From Omphalotus guepiniiformis (lineage: Eukaryota; Basidiomycota; Agaricomycetes; Agaricales; Omphalotaceae), in contig JAQOOI010000028.1 in NCBI GenBank assembly GCA_028554645.1, forward strand, positions 93,463 to 157,462: a DNA stretch of 64,000 nucleotides, in the 5' to 3' direction. Within the stretch, counting starts at the first letter, position 1; every line of letters begins with the position of its first letter. Position numbers and translations under genes: made by a program. Positions 58,201-64,000 of the stretch are shown here, one piece after another. A model generated the notes under the pieces. The model was not told where the DNA came from. It searched no databases and saw only the letters and a list, made by a program, of their open reading frames with translations.

Positions 58201-59910
58201 CCATCATTCTGCCTATGGGATTGGGGATATTCATCGGAAGCTACAGCAGCCTGTACTCGGCGACTCAATGGAGGGGGGGCTGGACGCATTGGCGGAATCT
58301 CTGCGCTCGGAGACTTGGAATTCACTTGCCTACGTATGTGTGGATCTAGATCGACTACCTTGTGGGCTGTCCAAGATCGAGAAGGAGCATCTGGTACAGG
58401 AGCTAATTGACTGGGTGAGAATAGACCTTTGCCCTTTGCACAGCGAAGAATGTCCGCTGACTAATCAGCGTATAGCGTCGAGATCAACCTACAGAAGCCT
58501 TGAAGTGGGCAAATATTGATTCATCGGCAGCCCTCCGACGTCTTCAATTAGTAGTCTCTGAGCTGATCACCCCATCTTGGGTCGGAAGGCCACCGCCAAA
58601 TGTTGGTCTACCAAAAGCTGGCACCTTGAAGGCGGACCATTGGAGAACTCTTTTTTCCATACATCTTCCGCTTGCATTGCTTAGTCTATGGGGTAAAGGG
58701 TCTCCCATTCAAGCCAGTGATGCAGAGTGTATGGGTTCGGTGCTTGAAACGTCCCTGCTACTATCATGCGCTCTCATAACCATGACGAAAGACACCCTAA
58801 CCCCAGAGAGGAGGGAATCTTTTCGAAATCTATATCGCCAGCACGTCCTGGGCTTGAGGGAGAATTTCCCTGGGTTTTTCATGCCCTCCCACCATCTGGC
58901 TTTTCATATATACGAGTTTATGGACTCTTTCAGCACGGTCAGGAACTGGTGGGCATTTTCTTTTGAAAGGCTGATAGGAAGACTGCAAAGATTGTCCACA
59001 AACCATAAAGTTGGTAAGGCTTGATAGGATCATCTCTTCTTTGAGTTCATTCTAATGAAGATATGTAGGTGAGTTAGAGAAGACTATGCTTAATGGGTTC
59101 AACAGTGGCGCCTCCTTTCGACAATGGCTTCTACGCCCGGACTGCCCTCCTCTGCTGGCCTATTGCCTGACGATACTGGATAAAACATATTTCTATGTGA
59201 AGAGGGGTTATTCCGCGGCTGCTGAACGGGATGATTTACTTGATCATGACGATTCGGATCGTGATGGCAGTGGTGGTATTCCCCAAGAAGACATTCTAAA
59301 TTTGTCTAGGGGTCTGAAACAGCCCGAGCTGCACAAATGGCTCATTTCATCACCTCCATCTTCAGAGCTATTGTCTGCATGCGGCAGTCGAAGTTTAGAG
59401 GGTATACGATGTTTCTCTCAAGTCACAGGTCCTCGGGGGTTTTACACGGTCCCAGCTGCAACGGCTATAGGAAATAGTCACATCTGTTTCAAGGACGGCG
59501 ACGATTGGTCGGCTGGCCAGATACAGCATATTTTTGATCTTAGCGACGGAGACATCCACATAGCAATCAAACGTTGCGTGCTGCTGAAGCGAGGTAAGGT
59601 GACAGACCCTTTCTCATTGTTCCAGTCACATGGCTTTGAGGCCAAGATGGTGTCCTCTGCCTTCAAAAATAAGCTGGAGATCCTGCCTAAGAAAGCGGTC
59701 TTGGGGCATGTTGCGCGGTGGGAGTTGAGCGAAGGTAAAGCAGTCGTTTTGAATCTATCTAGGGTGCGTGCAAGCATCATTTGCTTTGTAGCCCATGTAA
59801 CAGGACCGTTTTCAGGACTAGATGTTGCGATAATCCTGCCAGGTTACCGAGTGAGGACATTCGTGGGGCCAGGCTTTCAGCTGAATAATCATGAATTATG
59901 CTGTACTTAA
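55210..59910 (+). CDS. Tnp2-type CACTA/EnSpm transposase
   Basis: Six exons, 55210-55641, 55692-56100, 56160-57978, 58018-58414, 58476-59013 and 59069-59910, joined by GT-AG introns of 39-61 nt, give an uninterrupted 1478-aa frame. The N-terminus is disordered. A Cys cluster (CPTCSYIY, then CSNRTCHGVC) lies near residues 372-402. The transposase core follows: GDSFNVEGNRIRG, LALLCLNLPL, YLVGLIQGPNEPDAKE, a CFYCNCWHTAHLGR zinc block and WKPSEQLVPELMHTF. The C-terminal part has LFSIHLPLALLSLWG, HHLAFHIYEF and WWAFSFERLIGRLQ. These are hallmark blocks of basidiomycete Tnp2 proteins, which cut and paste CACTA elements. No nonsense codon was needed, so the gene may be functional. Confidence 0.87.
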
Positions 59911-59994
59911 ATTTTATACAATATGATGTGTGGTATCCAGCATGCTACGTCCATATGAACAAACTGTGAGGCAATAGGTGAGCCGGGATGGCGA

Positions 59995-60884
59995 CTACTG
60001 GGGGCCCCGATGCATATTGGCCAGCGCCTGACCCTGCGCGGCTTGGACTTGCAATTTCCGCGTCTTCACACGGGTTTGTCGATATTTCAATGCAGCTCGA
60101 ATGAAATCGTCAGAAGCCCAATTGTCTTCATAATCAGCAAGCCGTGGAAACTGCCTGAGCATCTGGAAGAAATTTTAGGATCAAGTGTAACGGTCACATA
60201 AGCTTGAATGCGAACCTTCTCCCGAACAATGTCTAACTTTTCTGGAGGTTGCGATGTAAAGGGGATGTGCTCCTGCATGTTTACTATCAGCGTAGTTTCA
60301 ACGAGCTTTCTGACGAAAATCTGAAAGTGATTGTGAGAAAGCTGCCCAACGAGCGGTGGCAGAAAACACACCTGAATCTTCTTGTATTCCTTCTCCCCCC
60401 AACCCAGCACACTCTTCAACGCATACCCACCACGTCCAGGCCTCCCATTCTCCCCCTCGGGCTTTGGAATCTTAGGAGTAGCTGGTTGGTCGGTGGTGAG
60501 CCCGGCAGCTGCTTCATCGCTGGCGATCACGGAAGCCGCTTGGTCGCTGGCGAGCCCAGCAGCTCCAGGAGTCGGAAAACGGACGCTAACTTTAGGGTAC
60601 TCGTTCTGAGATCTCGTTTTCATGCGGGAATTGGCGGGGGTGGTGGAGTGCGAGGGTTTCTCGCCTGAAGAGGGATTGGGAGGGACGTTTGACATAGAGC
60701 ATGGGGTCAAGGGTGGAGACGAAGGGGGCAAATGTGACGGGGAAGGAGAGGGGTCAGGAGACGTTGTGGGAGAGCGATAGGGAGCCACCCTGGGTGGGGT
60801 GCGCGAGCAGCGAATTGGCCCAGGTGCAGAATAGTTATACTCGGCGTCATCGACGCTGATGAGGCGTGTAGGCTTGGGGCTCAT
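59995..60884 (-). CDS. Agaricomycete multicopy protein of unknown function (third gene of the block)
   Basis: Three exons, 60884-60372, 60320-60198 and 60162-59995, with introns of 51 and 35 nt give 267 aa. The N-terminus is Pro/Ser-rich. The conserved part runs GRGGYALKSVLGWGEKEYKK, FVRKLVETTL, then PEKLDIVREKV and FPRLADYEDNW followed by ASDDFIRAALKYRQTR. I recognise this as a repeated basidiomycete family with no assigned function. It converges on the Tnp2 stop with an 84-bp gap. Whether it belongs to the CACTA-like element or is a neighbour is open. The 35-nt intron is short but keeps the conserved block in frame. Confidence 0.66.
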
Positions 60885-63400
60885 TGCAGGCGGTATAACG
60901 GGGTACGTTGGACGGCGGCGGAGTGGGATGGACGAAATTGCCAGACGATTAGCTATATATTTACCTGAATGTGAAGTGGCTCTTTGAAATGCTCAGGGCA
61001 TGTGGAGGACAACAAGGGGATTTACTAGTTGAAAGGGCTCAACAAAGGGTGTAGGGGCAGAACATCACAAAGGGATTACAAAGGCGATAATCAACCTGCA
61101 CTTTGCCAGCATTTGGTGGACTCGAATTGATATGCGTACGAAAGGTGTGCGAGGACCTCAGGATAAGTATGCATGAGTCGAGAGGCATCCAAGCGTGGCT
61201 ACGGCCACGGCTACGTACGGACGGTTTGCCGAGAAGGCCACGGTCATTGGACTTCAATTTCCGAGTTGCGCGTGCGTGTTGTAGCTGCTATCTGTACCCC
61301 GCCATATTGCCACAATCTCATCAATTTTATCGAAGAAGGAGAGTCCCAAGAGATTCATGCTGAGCAAATAGCATGTGTTGACTCCTTGACTGAAAGGCCT
61401 ACATCCTTACGAACATTCACAGTTGTAGCATCCCTTGATGATGATCTCAAGGCTGAGATTGAGACCCTGCATTAGCACAGAGTTAGCTCAAAAAGGCGTT
61501 TCGAGGGGCTGAGTAGGAAGGGATATAAGTCCAAGTGCGTGCTCATGCAGTAAAAGGCATCATGATATTGTTCTTCACACAACCCTTTACTAGTACTGTC
61601 CGATTAGACCTGAAGCACGCCCCCTATGAGGTATCACTCACTACGTCCTCTATCGAGGACTTACTCATAGAGCGCTTGGTCACCAGGCTACTGTCCGATG
61701 CTGAGAAAACAAGCGATCTTCAATGCAATCGACGACTGTCCAGATCAAACACGAGGTCCACGAAGGATTCGAGAGGAACTCCTCGCACTACAAGGCGTGC
61801 AATTCAAACGGTGCGAGAATTGTCAATATACATCTGCTTTTAAAGTCTGACTACGTTTTATTAGCGATAAGATTATACAAAAAAATGCTGGGACTTTCAC
61901 TGGAAGATGTTCGGGCGCACTGTGATTTATCGCACTCTGCTTTGTTCCCTATATAGGTCAAACAAAGGAGTGCTCAACTTGAATGGATGAGCGCGATAAG
62001 CTGGCACATCCTGTATTATATCCACTCTATACATCCTTATACGCAGCTACAGGGTGGGGGTTGAAATCCGAAAGTACAGCTCAGCAAATTCATGATTCCT
62101 TTGCTCCTACAGGCTAACACACATGTCTAGTATTTAGATGTATCCAGTTAATCTGCAGTAATGATCTCTAATACTAATATAAAGGCATGAGATACCTGAA
62201 TTGTGTGAGGTTGCGAGGGCTGCAAAACTCGAAATCCAAATTCTCACATTTTGACCGAACTGGTTCTTGAGGCGTAGGAAATGTGATATTCCTTTCGCTC
62301 GAGCGAGGCTCTGAATTCTTTGAAGTTTCCTTGTAAAAAAACCTAACTTTACAACTGACAATTGAAGCGGGCACAAAGGAAGTCCAAGAAGGTCTTGCCT
62401 GCGGCGCGCGCGCGGTGTACAAAACCATACGGCTGTTGAGAAAGTTTCAATTGTACATGTAAATTGCTGTCCCTTTTCGTTCTCATCGATAAGCCGACCC
62501 CCCCAGTCTAAGATCCTATGCGAGCGCATCGCCCTCACCCTCTACTGTTGTATACCCTCCGCGAAACCATCAACTCGCGTGTGCACACAACCTGCCCACA
62601 TCAACGAGGTGCGCTATTCCCCGGCTCCAGTTCCAATAATGCCGATCGGCCCTAGCCCTAGCCGCGGAACGTGGGTGGGGGTTGCCAAACCAAACACAAG
62701 GATGGTTCCCTTCTGACGCGTCTTCTTCTGCGTCCGGACAAAGGTGTTGGTGAAGTCCGGAGTTGGGGGGTGGGTTCAAAGCCACGCCTTTGTCGAGTTG
62801 CGTCAAGGCTGGGGTGAGGGGTGAAAATGCAATGAGCTCACCGCCGTTAATCAAATATGCTACCTGCCATCAACAAGGCAAGTTGGGCGTCAGTATTGGG
62901 AAGCAGGGTGAGCAGAGGCTGTGAAACAAGCAGTACTCAGATTAGGAAATCAAAGAATCGAATTCAAGAGAAAAGGAGAACACATTACAACGACGTTTCA
63001 TTGTGTGATGAGCACAGGGCGTGCAAAGCAGGGAAGGAAGGAGGGAAGCAGGTAGGGAGAAATTGAAGAGGCGATCGGGACTATGGGAATATATATGCTT
63101 TCCTCAGGACAAAGGGGGCGGGTATAGCCTATGTGGCGTACGTTTGAAAGAAACATAGATGAAAGGGAGTTGCTAACCCGCTTCAAGTAAGTAACACATA
63201 CCCATGATGGCCTTATGCAAGACCGACGTATATTGTACGACGGTAATAATGAGTAGAAGCACTTAGGGATGGTGAGAGGATAAGTCGACATAGCTTTTCA
63301 TTAATTTCAGGAGCCTGAAACACCCAGCTTTCCCCCCATCGCCCGAATGATTGGTTCAAATCACAGAGGGATTTGGCGGGGTGAACGACAAGCTGAAAAA
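60885..63400. other. No supported gene
   Basis: Only short open frames without recognisable domains or convincing splice patterns. The right end of the CACTA-like element may lie here. Confidence 0.4.
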
Positions 63401-63470
63401 TGTGGCCCCAGTTCTAAATTAAAAAAAAGAAAAAAAGAAGCCGAGCTTGTGGTGAGCCAAGGTTGTAGCG

Positions 63471-63481
63471 GGAATCGAACC
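63471..63481 (-). other. tRNA-like B-box
   Basis: The minus strand reads GGTTCGATTCC, a perfect B-box, with flanking bases forming a T-arm-like hairpin. No matching acceptor stem or A-box is present, so it is at best a tRNA or SINE relic. Confidence 0.3.
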
Positions 63482-63777
63482 CGTTCACGCAGCGTGCTAG
63501 CCCTTTGAACTTACTTTCCGACGGCGTAAGATTCAATGCTGGGTCCAAGTGCGTCCGGCGCGAAACAGTTCTCGATACTAGCGACCCTGAATTTTCGTTC
63601 TTATATTTAGGAACGGGTAGGCGCACTTTTTTCATGGTAGTGCCGAGAAGGGGCTCACCTCCTAAGGTAACTGCGTCCTTAAACGGGTATTTCGGTGCTC
63701 TAACGGACGAAGCCCGACTTGGGGAATTCTCGCCCGCTATCCACACAACGGAGCTGAATGAGAGGTAGTAGAGTAAC

Positions 63778-63815
63778 CTTCAAAGCTTCAAGCTTCAAAG
63801 CTTCAAGCTTCAATA
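63778..63815. repeat. Short AAGCTTC tandem repeat
   Basis: Alternating CAAAGCTTCAAGCTT units, about four copies. Confidence 0.8.
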
Positions 63816-64000
63816 TTCAATACTTACCCCCACACACCTCCTCTGCAAAACTATACCGAATGAATATATACTGATGGTTTAAACGGGTGCTCAAGCGGTA
63901 AAAAGAGTGAGCGTTACATGAGCAGATCCGCGGCCATCAACGCGCCGGCCCTGTTAGCGAACACGCAAATCCTCTCGAAAGGTATACACAGCGGATTCAT

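Noticed and set aside
61039..63300. Several open frames of 60-130 codons
   Set aside because: No domain, no codon pattern, overlapping on both strands, and no splice pattern that joins them.
63414..63560. Complete tRNA gene on the minus strand
   Set aside because: Only the T-arm/B-box fits. No acceptor stem complementary to the 3' side, no D-arm or anticodon arm with proper loops.

Overview
The window reads as transposon-dense nuclear DNA of a basidiomycete fungus, most likely an Agaricomycete. The clues are short introns (about 35-61 nt), a Tad1-type LINE, Ty3/gypsy chromoviruses, a Tnp2-type CACTA transposase of basidiomycete type, and fragments of Agaricomycete multicopy families (RNase H/zinc-finger proteins, Spt5-like KOW proteins, GIY-YIG/T5orf172 proteins). 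I see no rRNA, no intact tRNA, no CRISPR array and no bacterial-style operon. All family names rest on motif recognition by eye; no database search was run.

1-12.9 kb: one minus-strand RNase H/zinc-finger ORF is split by three insertions: a Tad1-like LINE (565-6865, 15-bp target duplication), a fold-back element with 0.66-kb inverted arms (6895-9781, 6-bp duplication) and a 1.8-kb solo-LTR-like block (10587-12385, 5-bp duplication). Its reading frame joins up when all three are removed. 13-16.5 kb: a stretch rich in CGCG motifs, then a spliced Spt5-like gene with two nonsense codons. 16.6-24.9 kb: Ty3/gypsy element #1 (minus strand, 505-bp LTRs differing at one position), with intact gag, a pol carrying two TGA codons and a YLDG instead of YLDD motif, and a separate spliced ORF on the opposite strand next to the 3' LTR.

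24.9-34 kb: remnants of an unknown spliced gene, a decayed gypsy element #2 (minus strand), and a MITE that contains a solo LTR. 35-36 kb: a truncated Agaricomycete multicopy gene. 36-40.3 kb: about 2 kb of AT-rich degenerate repeats followed by a 2.2-kb AGCT-based minisatellite arranged as an inverted repeat. 40.3-46.1 kb: truncated gypsy element #3 (plus strand). 46-51 kb: mostly non-coding, with repeated stem-loops, a small GIY-YIG gene and a diverged piece of the gene at 51-55 kb.

51-61 kb is the least decayed part. A divergently transcribed pair encodes a predicted 1139-aa coiled-coil protein with a double Cys3 (zinc-type) module (minus) and a predicted 1478-aa Tnp2 transposase (plus). 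Both splice models hold one frame from ATG to stop. A third spliced gene (267 aa) follows. I read this as a CACTA/EnSpm-like element with companion genes, but its ends were not found. 61-64 kb holds no gene I can support. In most of the other elements the premature stops are of the kind C-to-T change produces (CGA to TGA, CAG to TAG), so this block stands out as possibly recent or active.
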